Origin: Cacajao melanocephalus | Lineage: Eukaryota; Chordata; Mammalia; Primates; Pitheciidae | Length of the DNA: 64,000 nucleotides | NCBI GenBank assembly: GCA_963573385.1 | Contig: CAUYLG010021690.1 | Location: forward strand, 62,001 to 126,000 | Reading direction: 5' to 3' | In this document: positions 1-11,172 of the stretch, piece after piece | Numbering within the stretch: position 1 is the stretch's first letter | How the letters are laid out: the number at the start of each line of letters is the position of its first letter | Program-made: the position numbers and the translations under genes | Notes under the pieces: model-generated | Told to the model about the DNA's origin: nothing | The model's input: the letters and a program-made list of their open reading frames with translations, nothing else | The model's database searches: none

Positions 1-2
1 CC

Positions 3-29
3 GGGCTGGCTGGGCTGGCTGGGCTGGCT
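3..29. repeat. 9-bp tandem repeat, three copies
   Basis: Three perfect head-to-tail copies of gggctggct open the window. The array may extend left beyond the window edge. It is a short GC-rich microsatellite with no coding meaning. Confidence 0.9.
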
Positions 30-215
30 TGCCTTCCTGGCTGCGCTGTGCGCTGGCGCTCCCTTAGCGCTGAGCAGTTTGCAACAACTGTGAGTTCTGC
101 TGGCTGCAGATTGCATTATATACTCTGCAGGAAGTCTCCTCTAGCCTCTAGATGGCAGCTTTGTAACCCACATCTTTCTCTCTTGTGCCACCCCCATCCC
201 ACAGGCAGGCGTGAG

Positions 216-242
216 CGCACACACACACACACGCACACACAC
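216..242. repeat. (CA)n microsatellite, interrupted
   Basis: A short CA run with one CG interruption. It produces spurious His/Thr and Cys/Val reading frames on the two strands. Confidence 0.9.
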
Positions 243-882
243 CCCTCCTGTAAACCTCACTAGTCTGCTGTTTCCTGCACAAGCACACTCTTGGGAAACC
301 CCAGCCTTCCTTCATTTGCAAAATCTGATGAAGCCACAAAGTCCAAACCCCATGGGGGAAAACGTCAGCCCAAGAAAAACTGCAAAGAAATCCTAGTGCT
401 TTGCAAAATCATCAAATATTTATCTGGTCTCAGGTATATCTTGAATAATCCCATTAACACCAGGAATCCCTCTAAATGCCTCTTCGTTCTAGGAAGGACT
501 TTGTTCCCAAGACAAACTACTCTGAACTTCTGAACTTCGGTGTTGATTTACTAAGCCTGGGATTTCTGTGTTAATTCCTCCAAAACAGAAGTTAACAGTT
601 TTGGTATGACCAACGAATCGATCACACCGTATATCCCCAAAGTGGGGGAAAGAGTCTTTATAATAGATTATACTTGAATACTTTTATTTGTAAAGGACTT
701 TAGCTACAAAATCCTTGAGACTCTAATCAAGATAGTATTCTACAGTGTCTGCCCAGTGCCAGACACACATTAGGAAGATAATAAATGCCTTTCGCTGACG
801 TCTTTTTCTGAGATGAGTCTGGCAAACACTTCACTACAATTGTTGAAATCTACATTCTTATTTGGAAGTGTATTGCTAAAGT

Positions 883-906
883 GCCCTCCATGGGGCCCTC
901 CATGGG
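883..906. repeat. Perfect 12-bp tandem duplication
   Basis: The 12-mer gccctccatggg occurs twice with no spacer (883-894 and 895-906). Each copy contains the palindrome ccatgg. This is probably a replication-slippage duplication. Confidence 0.85.
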
Positions 907-1300
907 GGAATTCAACCTAAAAATGTGATCCAGGTGATACTCATCTCTAATGCGCCGTTTACGAAAATCACCCATAAGGCAGGGACCCAAAGGCCACCCG
1001 CCAACCCGTCCTCACATGCAATGCTCTGGCTTTTGTATTGCTTTCTGATCTCCTGGAGTTCCTTAGGAGCGGCTCAAGTGGCGTATGTGAATGCACCAGC
1101 TGTTTTCACGCTTTCTCCAGAGCTAAAACTTTTTGAGATTCTTTTTATACTTCTACTAAAAATAACAGCAGACGCTGGGTCCCAAGGCTGAATCTGGGGG
1201 GCTGGGAGGTCAAAGCCTGACGTGGCTAGAAAGTCTGTGTGGAGAAAGCCCTTTACAAATGAAATATTTTGTTTAGATAAAAGCTGCATATTTTTCTCCT

Positions 1301-1846
1301 GAACTGGCTGCCCGGCGGGAGGCGAAGCTCACACCTGCTCTCCCGGGGCCTCCGGAGGGGTAGCCCTGGGCCCGGCCTTTCCCAGCCCCAGCTCAGCGTC
1401 CCGCCACTGCCTCTGTAGGGCGGCGCAATCACTCTTCGTGTCACCTCGGCACCAAGCACAGCTCCCCGAGATGCTGGAAAGGAAAACTGCGAGCGTGTGT
1501 CTACCCACACCCAAGACCTAGGCGAGACCTCGACCCTCCACAGCGTACAAGTCCTGGTTTTTTTTGACCTGTTTCCTTGGTGTGGGTGACCCTGTGTCTG
1601 AGCCTGCTGGAAATCTACGGGGATCCCCTGAGCACTGCAGCTCGGTTTCCGCTTTCTGCGGCTGCGGCTGTGACTCAGGGCCTGTCCTTCAGGGAACGCG
1701 CTCCGCTTGCGCGCACGCTGGAAACACAGAGTGGGTGTGAACCCGCTGTGAGCTAAGTGTGCGCTCGCTGGAAGAAAGGCCATATGAACGGGGACCTCGG
1801 ACAGGATGCAGTTGCTAACGTGGAGGGAAGGAAAACGCAACGCAGC
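1301..1846. other. GC-rich unassigned stretch
   Basis: Base composition rises relative to the preceding kilobase and CpG dinucleotides become more frequent. I see no convincing exon, start codon with splice donor, or promoter motif cluster. It may be the shoulder of a GC-rich domain formed with the minisatellite downstream. Confidence 0.4.
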
Positions 1847-1871
1847 TTTTTTTTTTTTTTTTTTTTTTTTT
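1847..1871. repeat. Poly-T tract of 25 nt
   Basis: An uninterrupted run of 25 T. Read on the minus strand it is a poly-A that directly follows the GC-rich minisatellite. A retrotransposed minus-strand sequence would look like this, but I found no recognisable body or target-site duplication. Confidence 0.9.
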
Positions 1872-1957
1872 AAGTAGAATCCACTTCGTGCGTCCGGGGC
1901 CAGCCCTCGCGCCGGGGCCAGAATCCACGAGGCCCCCTTGCAGCAGCCTGCGCCTGC

Positions 1958-2295
1958 CCCGCCAGCCCCGGCTCCGCGCCCACCCACGGCCCCGCACCCA
2001 CACACGTCCCCGAGCCTAGCCCCGCACCCAGCCCCGCACCCACACACGGCCCCGCACCCACATACGGCCCGCACCCAGCCCTCACCCACACACGGCCCAG
2101 GGCCCGCATCCACCCCCTCCCGCACTCACCCATGACCCACACCCAGCCCCGCACCCACACACGGCTCCGCACCCACACACGGCCCGCACCCAGCCCGCAC
2201 CCACACACGGCCCAGGGCCCGCGTCCATCCCCTCCCACACTCACCCACGGCCCACACCCAGCCCCGCACCCACACACGGCCCCGCGCCCAAACCT
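1958..2295. repeat. GC-rich minisatellite with higher-order structure
   Basis: Variants of the core cccgcacccacacacggc repeat with variable linkers. On top of the short unit there is a longer period: the block starting cggcccgcaccc at 2065 recurs at 2180, an offset of 115 bp, including the distinctive linker around cccagggcccgc. The array keeps several frames open on both strands and creates Gly/Cys/Val-rich pseudo-proteins that should not be called genes. Confidence 0.85.
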
Positions 2296-2599
2296 GTTCT
2301 GCACTCGCGCCTGCGAGGATTCTGGCCCCGGGGTCACCGCCCTCGCCCTCTGACGTCTCCCACCCGTCCCCTAGTTCCGCCGGGCAGGGCTGCACGAGGC
2401 CTCCACGGGGAGGGGCGGACCCACCGCCGGCGGGGGATAGGGCGGGGTGGGTTGGGAACCCTGGTCAGGCTCACACCCTGGGAGTGGGGGCTGGGTGCTT
2501 GCGGCCTGAACTTTGCAGTCTCTTTGGGCCTCCACCCTGTCCCAGAAAACAGTCCTGGGGGAAAACGAGAGGGTAAGCAAGCAGGGCTTTTTAAGAAAA
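2296..2599. other. GC-rich unassigned flank of the minisatellite
   Basis: Unique-looking sequence between the minisatellite and the LTR-like repeat. No exon or promoter can be supported. Confidence 0.4.
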
Positions 2600-3160
2600 C
2601 AAGATTCCATTGCCCTAGGACCTACAAGGTCTCTTGGAAAGTTTTGAAGCGTGCCCCTGCTTTTGGAAGACTGTTTGCAGCGTAAGGGCAGAAGAACTCC
2701 ACCTCCATCCTCTAGGGGTCCCGGCTGCGTCCGAGAATTAAATTGACACAAGATAGATGAATAGGAGGAAAGCATACTGCAAGTTTCAGGCGGCATGGGA
2801 AACTTCTTTATGCCCTCATAAAGAAATGCAGACCCGAGCAAACAGCTAGCGCCCACTACTTAAATACTGGATTGAACAAAGAGAATAAACTGTGAAAATG
2901 TGACTAGAAAGAGTGACTCTAACGAGGCTTGTGCAGTGTTCCTGAGGTTGCAGCTTCTAGCCCAGAGGATAAGGATGCTGTTTTTCCTTCTCGTACGGGG
3001 AGAGTCTTGCACAGGGTCAGAGTGATCTTGCATATGCTGTTTTTCAAGGTCCTTTCGCTTGCATGGTGGCCATCCCAGAATATGCATGTTTTAACCTTTT
3101 CAGTAAGGCCCTATATGATGGTTTCTTTGGGTAGGAATGTGTTTGGTGACACCTAACAGA
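2600..3160 (-). mobile_element. LTR-like repeat, copy 1
   Basis: This segment is a diverged copy of 3695-4265. Shared landmarks in the same order are cctccatcctct, the aagatagat region, ccctcataaagaaatg, and gcatgttttaacct. Read on the minus strand, the order and motifs resemble the downstream half of an endogenous retrovirus LTR. I cannot assign a family and edges are approximate. No retroviral coding sequence is visible. Confidence 0.5.
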
Positions 3161-3694
3161 AAACTCAGGGAAGGCAGGAACAGGACGCTGTCCCTGCAGC
3201 TGTCCCAGCTGACCCAGAACTCAAAGTTCCTGGATGTTTTGCTACCCCTGAGTACTTAGTGGAAAGGGGTCAGGGAGGGGTTTTCATCTAAGCTCCTCCC
3301 TCCTTCCTTGTCTATAATCTGTACCTGGGGTTGTATGCCCCATAGAGCAGGCTGTCAGCTTTGTTCGTTCTGGGATCTGATTTGCCTGTAGGTGTAACGC
3401 CATCAGGAATGAAACTGCCCCTAACTTAAAAGTGCAAGGATCCTGGCAGGCCAGAATGACATCACGCAGGGTCTCTGCTCTGGGAGCCCTGTTAGAGTGG
3501 AGACATCAGTTACAGTGACTCTGATAGGATCCCAGAGAGGCTCAGCTGGGCCGCAGGCCTGAGGACAAGGCATTCCTCATTCCTGGAGTTGTGACCCTGG
3601 GAAGAAGCTTCATCATTTAGTAGTTGGGCATGGCAGGACTCATTTCAGCTGGGACTGGACATTCTCCTAGAGTAACTGTGATGCCAAGCCCCTT
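3161..3694. other. Unassigned spacer between the two LTR-like copies
   Basis: About 530 bp with no recognised gene. If the flanking copies are two LTRs of one provirus, this would be what remains of the internal part, but I see no retroviral reading frame or motif in it. Confidence 0.35.
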
Positions 3695-4265
3695 CTATAG
3701 GGCAAGGGCCTACAAGCAAAGACAGCCCTCCCCCCTCAAGGGAATTGGGTTCCTTTGTCCAGACAACCTGGCTTGGAACCCTGTAGGGGTGGGAAAAGTC
3801 TACCTCCATCCTCTCAGGGTCCTGGCTGGGTCCAAGAATTTAATCCCCATAAGATAGATCAACAGGAGAAACACTTAATACAAGTTTCACAAAGCACAGG
3901 AGCCCTCATAAAGAAATGAAGACCCTAAAGCAGTAGCTGAAGTCAGTTACTTGTATAGTGGATTGCACAAAGAAGAGTTAGTTGCGAAGAAGCCACCAAA
4001 TGATATGGAGAGACTTAAAAGGTAAGACTTATTTTTAACAAGATCTATACGGAATTCTCCCAGTTTCGACTGTGACTATAAAAATGTTGCACTGTCTAGG
4101 GAAAGAGTCTTTCACATAGGAATTTCGTCCTCTGCTTTTAAGAAACAGCAAGAAGGTCAAAGTGATCTTGTTGCACCTGCTAATTTCCAAGTGCTGAACT
4201 TAGTCAATATGCCAGAATAGCATGTTTTAACCTCTTCAACACCACGTCTCCTCAGACAAATTAGC
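3695..4265 (-). mobile_element. LTR-like repeat, copy 2
   Basis: Diverged partner of 2600-3160, in the same orientation and about 1.1 kb further on. The clearest shared stretch runs from cctccatcctct near 3804 through ccctcataaagaaatgaaga near 3903 to catgttttaacctcttc near 4223. Family unassigned. Confidence 0.5.
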
Positions 4266-4529
4266 CTCTTTGAGTGTTAGGTTCCTATCTTTAATAATTA
4301 TGATAGAACCTTCTAGTCTAGCTGGGTGCTTGTCAGAATTAAATGAGAGGGTGCACATGATTGGTAAGTAGAATGGCTATTTCTCTTCCTCCTCTCTCCT
4401 CTGTCCCTGGCCAAATTCCAGTTATATCATACATTTTTTTAAAGGAATGCAACAGATATTTATCCCAAGGCTTGACAGCATCGTTTTGGAACTCTCTGAT
4501 GAAGTTTAGAAAGGTTTTATAGTCATAGG

Positions 4530-4755
4530 TAAATCTGAGTGTTTACTGTTTGTCCACCCTTCTGCTAAGTGTGTGGCCTATCTTCTTTCATCTTCACAGC
4601 AGCCATAAAGGTGGCACTGTTTTTGTCACACTTTTGTAATTGAGGAAACTGAGGCCCAGAGAGAGCAGGTAACCTGCCCAAGGGTGGCTGTGACTGAATG
4701 GCAGTGGCATTCGAGCCCAAGTGTGCCCAACTTCATGGCACATGTTCTTACCTAG
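4530..4755 (+). mobile_element. MIR (ancient tRNA-derived SINE)
   Basis: The MIR core is recognisable by gaggaaactgaggcccagag near 4644, followed by the cctgcccaaggg block and the region corresponding to the MIR 3' half. The orientation is +. The copy is heavily diverged, as expected for an element predating placental radiation. Confidence 0.75.
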
Positions 4756-5034
4756 TACCACAGAAAAAAATATTCTCTTAAAAGAAAAACAATTGTAAAA
4801 ACCTATAGCAGGTAGTGTTAAGTCCTTAGACTAAAGACTTTTTAAGTCTTAAAAACAGGACCTAACATAGGAGTTCAGGGACAACTCATTTATCAAGGAA
4901 ATACTTTCAGAAAAAGCTAGGAAGGAAAGGAGAAAAGGACAACCAAGGGTATGATTTCTGGCTACATCTCAGCCTCAGTGTGATCCCTGTGGTTCTCTAA
5001 GTCTGAATGATACCCTCAGTTTGCCCCTGTCACA
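4756..5034. other. Unassigned
   Basis: AT-rich sequence with several short A-runs and no recognised feature. Confidence 0.3.
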
Positions 5035-5548
5035 AGAAAAAAGGTCTTGATTGAGTCATTGAGGTTCTTAGCACATTGGACATAGAATTGAACAAAATGC
5101 ACAAAGCAACAACAGAACGAAGCAGCAAAAGCACAAATTTATTGAGCAAAAGTACACGCCACAGAGCGGGAGCAGGATCGAGCAGGCAGCTCAAGAGCCC
5201 CAGTTGCAATGTTCTTTAGGGTTTTTATTAAACTAGAAGAATTTGGTAACACCCCTAGGTACCCTTTAGAGGCCTCCAATAGAGGCAAGGCCTCTCACTG
5301 GTTACACCTTATGCTAATGAAGGATTGGCCAGTGACCAATCAAGCTGAAGTGAAGTCTTGGCCTCCAACCAATCAGAGGCATTTTCCCTGTGTGATGTAA
5401 GGGAGAGGGGGTTTTGTAGAGGAAGGGGCCTCTGGCCCCCTGTCACATGGGCATGGGGAGGTGGAGTTTTCCTTTTGGTCCAATTCCAAGAAGTCAGCGG
5501 CAGGTGGGCCTTAGGCTTCCTGTCTCCAGACCCTATTCTCCTGCCTCA
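5035..5548 (-). mobile_element. Solo LTR, class I endogenous retrovirus type
   Basis: On the minus strand this has LTR anatomy. A TGAGGCAGGAGAATAG start lies near 5548, CCAAT-type boxes lie near 5337 and 5370, and the polyadenylation signal AATAAA (minus strand, near 5140) is followed by a T-rich U5 with repeated TTTGTGC/TTGCTTTG motifs. No internal retroviral region adjoins it, so it is probably a solo LTR left by recombination. The subfamily is not assigned and the left edge is approximate. Confidence 0.6.
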
Positions 5549-5884
5549 CCCCAGCTGCTGTCACAGGGGCTGGGGTTTCATACCCCCACATCCTCCAACT
5601 ACTGGGTCAGGGTTGCTGTGCACAGGAGGGAGTGTGCAGCCTCTCAGATACTCCCTGATCGCAGCCTGTGCGGGCACAGCAGCTGCAGTAACCCACCTAT
5701 AGACAGTCTCCAAGTGTTCCAGTCGCAAGCCTGGGCAGTTAGCCCACATTAACGGTGGAGCAGGGGCACATCAGAACCTAAGGGGGCCCCAGCATCTGGG
5801 AGCAGCACCACCAGTATGCACTGCACTAGGTGTCTATGGCGTCTATCACGTCAATTTTGACCAAAGCAGGAGAGTACTCTCTAA
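5549..5884. other. Unassigned
   Basis: Moderately GC-rich sequence following the LTR. No supported gene or repeat family. Confidence 0.3.
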
Positions 5885-6265
5885 TAAATCCTCAGACCAC
5901 TCTGCTTCTACCTCAAGGCCTATGCACCTGACATTCCTGCTTCCTAGAGTTCTCTTCCTAGTGACTGTCATATGGCTGCCTCCTTCTCATTATTTTGATG
6001 CAGGAGTAAATATAATTGCTGTGGAAAACCTTCCTTCGCCACTCTAATCAAAGTATCCTCCCATCTTAGCTACTCTCTTGTTATCCTATTTTTTCATAGC
6101 ACTTACTACCATCCAAAGGTATCAGTGCACGATCTGCCTTCTCTCCACAAGAGTATAAATCCCTAGAGGGCAAGAACATTGCTATTTTATTCAATTCTGC
6201 ACCCCTGTTTCCACACACTGTGCTTGGTGCGTACCAGGGGCCCATAAATATTGACTGAATGAATA
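5885..6265 (+). mobile_element. L2 LINE, 3' end
   Basis: The end of an L2 element. Landmarks in order are the catagcacttactacc block near 6096, the agagggcaagaac block near 6166, the paired gcttggtgc near 6221, and the terminal aataaatattgactgaatgaat-like stretch near 6245. Orientation is +. Confidence 0.75.
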
Positions 6266-6419
6266 AAGTCAGGTGAATGACACTTGTGAATCAGGTTGTT
6301 GTCATTTCCATACTTTTCCCACCTGCCTCACTATGGAAATATGGGAGTAGGGTGGGGGGACAGTATCCAGGGTAAATGTTTTAGAAAAAACATCCAGGGT
6401 AAATGTTTTTTCAAAGTGA

Positions 6420-7100
6420 AACATACACTTTGAAAAACGGCAAAGTCTTGATAAGTACTTCACACAAAGGAATATGCAGATCCAAATATGAAACCAATAC
6501 ACACATGAAAAGTCGGTCAACTTCCTTAGTCATTGGGGAAACACAAACTGAAGTCACAATGCCATCCAGCTGCACACCCACCAGAAGAGCTAACATGAAA
6601 ATTACTGAGTGTGAGCAAGGATGTGGAACAACCAGAATTCTCATGCACCAGTGCTCCTCTAGCTCCACATGGTGAGAGACCAGCTTTTCTTTCTTTTTAA
6701 CTTTCCATTGCAAACCAAAACACATAGTCCCCATTGCACGTGAAGCTCCTACCACACCCTCCTCATAATGCAAGTGTGACAGCAGCTAAGCTGGCCGAGA
6801 AGAGGCTGTGATTATTCATTTGCATGTCAAAGCAACATCAAACTTCTATAAAAGTTTCTAAATGCTCACACTTAACTTCTGACCTTCCGTCACTGCAATC
6901 TAATGACAAATAGCTCGCAGTCCACACTCTGAGGTGTGAATTGGCAGTATTCGCTAAAGTTGAACACGCTCATACCCTGTGACCCAGAAACTTCACTGCA
7001 AGGTACACGCCCAACTTCAAGGTGTATACATTGCACCAGAAGAAATACTCAAAAATGTTTACAGCAGGACTATTTGTGAGAGCTCCAAACTCAAAATAAC
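6420..7100 (+). mobile_element. Old L1 fragment A (ORF2 3' part), interrupted
   Basis: Degenerate L1 ORF2 sequence. Recognisable blocks are acttcacacaaaggaatatg, cacatgaaaag, ggggaaacacaaactgaag, and gagcaaggatgtggaac. The later block around cataccctgtgacccag near 6972 belongs to the same region but after a gap. About 275 bp of unrelated DNA (6665-6940) sits between and replaces the expected L1 stretch. No functional frame survives. Confidence 0.8.
6665..6940 (+). mobile_element. Unassigned LTR-like insertion inside L1 fragment A
   Basis: This stretch does not match L1 and lies between two L1 ORF2 blocks. It contains an octamer ATTTGCAT at 6818-6825 and TATAAAAG at 6847-6854, 21 bp apart, a promoter-like arrangement common in retroviral LTRs. 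I see no clean target-site duplication and cannot name the family. Confidence 0.4.
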
Positions 7101-7104
7101 TGAA

Positions 7105-9676
7105 CTCTACCAGATAACATTATAGACAAATATCCTTCATGAACAGAGACATAAAAATCTCTTAAAAAAAAAAGCAAATCCAACAATATGCGTGATATAC
7201 TGTGACTAAGTGGGATTTATACTTGAAATGCAAAATAGGTTTAACATTTGAAAGTAGTGTAATTTACTAAATTGATAAAATAAAGCATTTGATGAAATTC
7301 AAAATCAAGGGCACTGAAAATAGAATGATTTTGATTTGACTTACTTCCCCAATTTGATATTCAACATATATGAATTTGATGTAGGCCTCGTATGAATATT
7401 TAGAGCCAGCATTGTGCTCAGTGATTAAATACATCATTTCTAAAATTGAGAACAAAGTGAGGATATTCATTTTCACCATTTCCCTTCAACATTGTACTAG
7501 AATTCTAGCTAACATAAAAGGAAGAAAAAAAGAAATAAAAGCCATATGGATTGGAAAGAAAGATGTAAAACAACTTTTATTATCAGTTGACAGGATTATT
7601 TAGGCAGAAAATCCTGATGAGTTGTACAAAACAACTTCAAGAACTAATAAGTGAATTTAGAAATGCCAAAGAATACAAACTCAGTATACAAAAGTCAACT
7701 GTGTTTGTATATACCAGCAAGAAACAATTATGAAATAAAATTTAAAAATGTATTTATAATAGCATTGAAACACATAAAATTCATAGGAATAGACTTAACA
7801 AAACACAGTCATGACCTCTACACTGAAAGCAACAAAAATAGTTCCAAGGGAAATTGAAGAAAAATAAAATAAATGGAGAAGGATCTTGTTCACAGATTGG
7901 GAAACTCACTTGTGTTGTTACCATTTTCTTTCCATAATCTTCTTTTTTTACATTGTATTTTAATGTGGTAAGAACACTTAACAGGAGATCTACCCTCTCA
8001 ACAAGTTTTTAAGTGTATAATACATTATTGTTGATGAGGTATAACGTCATACATTTATACATCAGAACTTTATGCTCACTAATTAGTAACTCCCATCCCC
8101 CAAACCCTCACCTCTAGTAACCATCGTTCCACTCTTTGATTCTATGAGATTCACTATTTAAGATTCCTCATATGCATGGAATCATGCAGTATTTGTCTTT
8201 CTGTGAGAGGCTTCTTACACTTAGCAAAATGTCAAGTTTCATCCATGTGTCACATATATCAGAATTTCCTTCTTTATTAAGATGGAGTGATATTTTGTTG
8301 TATGTATCTACCACATTTTCTTTATCCATTCATCTGACAAAGGACATTTAGGCTGTTTCCTTGTCCTGGCTACTGTGAATAGTGCTGTAATGAACTGGGA
8401 AGTGTTTGTGTCTCCTCAGACCCCAGTTTCAAGTCTTTTGGATAAATACCAAGATCTGAAGCTGTAAAACTCCTAGAAGGAAACAAAGGGGAGAAGCTTC
8501 ATGACGTTGATCTTGGCAATGACATCAGAAGCATAGGCAGCGAAAGACAAAATAAACAACTGAGATTACATCAAACTAAAAACCTGCAAAGCAAAGGAAG
8601 CAATCGATGGAGTAAAAAGGCAACCTATGAAATGGGAGAAAATATTTTTAAACCATTTGTCTGGTAAGGGGTTAATCTCTAAAACATATAAGAAACTCCT
8701 ACAACTCAGCAGAAAAAAAAAAAAAAAAACCCTAATAGTCTAATTTTAAAATGGGCTAAGGACGTGAATAGACATTTCTCCAAAGAAGACAGACATATGA
8801 TCAATCAGTATATGAAAAAAAATAATCGAACTCAAGACTAATAGCTGAATGTCACTAGTTATCAGGAAAATGTCAATCAAAATTACAGTGAAGTATCACC
8901 TCACACTTATCAGGATAGCCTTCACACATACACACACAAAAAAGGCAACAAGTGCTGGTGAGGATGTGGAGAAATTGGATTGGGACCTTTGCACACTGAT
9001 GGCAGGAGTGCAAAATGCTGCAGCCACTGTGGGAAACTGTATGGGGACTCCTCAAAAAAAAAGTTAAAAAAGGGAACTACCGTATGATCCAGCAATCCCA
9101 CTTCTGGGTATTTACTGAAAAGACTTGAAATAAATGTTGTTAATGTCAGTGCCCTCCCAAATTGCTCTATAAATTCAACATAGTCCTAATTAAAAACCCA
9201 GAGTTTCTTTTTGCCACAATTGGCAAGTTGATTTTAAATTTTATTGAAATGCCAAGGAACTAAAAATAGCTTACACTCTCTTGAAATGGAAAGTGTTGAA
9301 AGACCCACAGTGTGCAATTTCATGACTTATTATAAAGCTACAATAATGGACCTAGTGTGGCGTTGTCACTAGGACAAACAGCGCAAGGAAACAAAATAGA
9401 GAGTCCAAAAATAGACTCACACACTGTGGTCGATTGATATTTGACAAAGACAGCAGATGACTGTTGAAGGACAGTCATATTAATCTCTGGTGCCAGAAAT
9501 CAAATAGTCATCTCTAGAGGTGGGGATAGACTAGAAGGGAATTTTCTGTGGGTGCTGGAAATGTTCTGTGTCCCCACTGGAGGAGTGGTTATGTGGGTAT
9601 ACACATTTACCGAAGGGCATCAGCGGTACAGTTAAGATTTCGCTTTTCATTAAGTTTTACCCCAATAAAAAAAAGC
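7105..9676 (+). mobile_element. Old L1 fragment B, split by a nested L1
   Basis: L1 ORF2 sequence in + orientation covers 7105-7920 (blocks gaccaagtggg-like near 7207, agcatttgatgaaattc near 7282, ggaagaaaaaaagaaataaaag near 7521). It resumes at 9135-9460 (tgttaatgtc, aattttattgaaatg, ctacaataatgg, ttgatatttgacaaa). It then jumps to an L1 3' UTR-like tail (9480-9676) ending in ccccaataaaaaaaa. The intervening ORF2 segment is deleted. All frames are broken. Confidence 0.8.
7921..9134 (-). mobile_element. Nested L1 with 5' inversion (twin-priming type)
   Basis: 7921-8455 is the 3' end of an L1 on the minus strand (tttatccattcat, cttagcaaaatgtc and gaatcatgcag are its + strand landmarks). 8456-9134 is L1 ORF2 sequence on the + strand ending at gggtatttactgaaaagact. 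The two halves meet at the same L1 position. Seen from the minus strand this is an inverted upstream part joined to a normal 3' part. The host L1 shows tgttgtta on both sides (7913-7920 and 9135-9142), fitting a target-site duplication. Confidence 0.75.
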
Positions 9677-10030
9677 AAGTTGCAGAATGTTCATATAAAG
9701 TGATACTGTTTATGTAAAGTTCTAAAGCACTCAAAGCAAAGCACATATTGTTTGTAGAACTATACAAAAAAAACACAGATGGAAGAAAGTCTATGTACCA
9801 GCTTGAGGACAGAGGTTACCCTGGGGCGGGGAGAGAGAGGAAAATAAGATGGAGTGAGATACACAGGAATAGTTTCAACTTCTCTACAGTATTTTTATTT
9901 TTTAGGAGAAAATAGTCACATTTATTAGACCTTATTGGTGAGTACATTGGTATACTTTATATTACTTGCTGTTACCTATACTTGAAATTTTTCATTCTCA
10001 GCTTTCAGTTTTTTAAGAAAAGAAAAATCC
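9677..10030 (+). mobile_element. Decayed LINE-like 3' sequence
   Basis: The segment has the look of another LINE 3' tail: gttgcagaatgttcatataaag, then a block around gacagaggttaccctgggg, then a T-rich end. The family is uncertain and the boundaries are approximate. Confidence 0.4.
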
Positions 10031-10489
10031 CTGAATAGAAGGTTCTGAGTGAAGCATTGCTTTCTCTACTTTCACTTCACTATAAAGTTTGACACAGAAA
10101 AGAATTTTTTTGATCTCTGAGTGAGACCAGGAAACTTTTGCCATGAGAGTATATCAAAGCACAGAGGGCCTAATGGGCTACCAAGCACTTGGGGTCAAAC
10201 CCAAGTCGCATTTTTCTGAAAAGTTGGCAACATTCTGAAGTATTATGATTTCACATTCCTCAAACGTCAATATATAGATTTTAGCTTCGAAACATAAAAT
10301 GATTCAGCTTAAAAGTATCTAAGCCCTGAAGGGAATTAAATAATAAATATCTGAGTGTGTCTACTACAATTATTTGGGTTGATCTGGGTTTTAAGATTTA
10401 AATTTTATATATGCTAATAGTTATATTTTTTCATTTCCACTTATGTTGGAAAATAAAGAGCTTAAAACAACGTGAGGCAAAATTAATAA
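10031..10489. other. Unassigned AT-rich stretch
   Basis: No supported gene, promoter or repeat family. Confidence 0.3.
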
Positions 10490-10755
10490 GTGAGACCCTT
10501 CCTTCCTTTTTATTTTGAAATAACCATAAACTTAGAGAAAAATGTCAAGGTAAAGAACAAAGAATCCTTATTCCCTGAACCATTTGAGAGAAGGTTGCTG
10601 ACCTCATTTCCTGTCACCCCCAAAATACTTACGTGTGTATTTCCCACAAATAGGGATATTCTCCCGCTTTCTCCCAATGCAACCACAAAATCAGGAAGTT
10701 AGCATCAAGGCTTTCCTTCCTTCAAGTTCCCAGACCCCACTCAAGGTTTGCCGGC

Positions 10756-11172
10756 TGAGGTAGGAGGCCAGAAGGACTCATCTCCCAGACCAGAATGAAA
10801 ACAGGCCAAAACTAGGAAAAAACACAAAAAGCGCCTCCTGTTGTTCTCGCTCCCCGTCACCATAAGCCATTCCCGCCAGCGCCATGACAGTTTACCAATG
10901 CCATGGCAACAGCCGGAAGTTACCACCCATTTCCTAGCTATTTCTGAATGACCCGCCCCTTCATTAGCATGTCATTAAAAAAGGATAGACATATGACTGG
11001 CAGCCCATCCATAGGCTGCTGCTTTCCACGCACTGCCTATGGGGTAGCCCTGCTCCCCAAGGGAGCGGTCACAGAGATGTGTCACTGCCGGACTCAATAA
11101 AGCTGCTTTTTTCCACCACCAGCTGGCTGTTGAATTCTTTCCTGAGTGAAACCAAGAACCTGCCCTGCATCA
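10756..11172 (+). mobile_element. Solo LTR, class I endogenous retrovirus type
   Basis: It begins tgaggtagga near 10756 and ends near ctgca at 11170. A polyadenylation signal AATAAA lies at about 11096 after a stretch rich in ctgctgctttcc, and a U5-like region with gaattctttcctgagtg follows. The element interrupts the L1-related repeat. It is a solo LTR with no retroviral internal region. The subfamily is unnamed. Confidence 0.6.

Larger units (their letters stand above)
30..1300. other. Mostly unassigned sequence
   Basis: I recognise no gene or dispersed repeat here apart from the short (CA)n at 216-242 and a perfect 12-bp tandem duplication at 883-906. The open frames are all under 90 codons and lack coding features. 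It reads as ordinary intergenic or intronic DNA. Confidence 0.5.

Noticed and set aside
1253..2337. Overlapping minus-strand frames of 290, 155 and 89 codons
   Set aside because: They are Gly/Cys/Val-rich products of the GC-rich minisatellite, and one includes a poly-Lys run from the T25 tract.
5035..5548. Possible intact provirus with internal genes
   Set aside because: Only a solo LTR is present; no adjoining internal region or second LTR was found.
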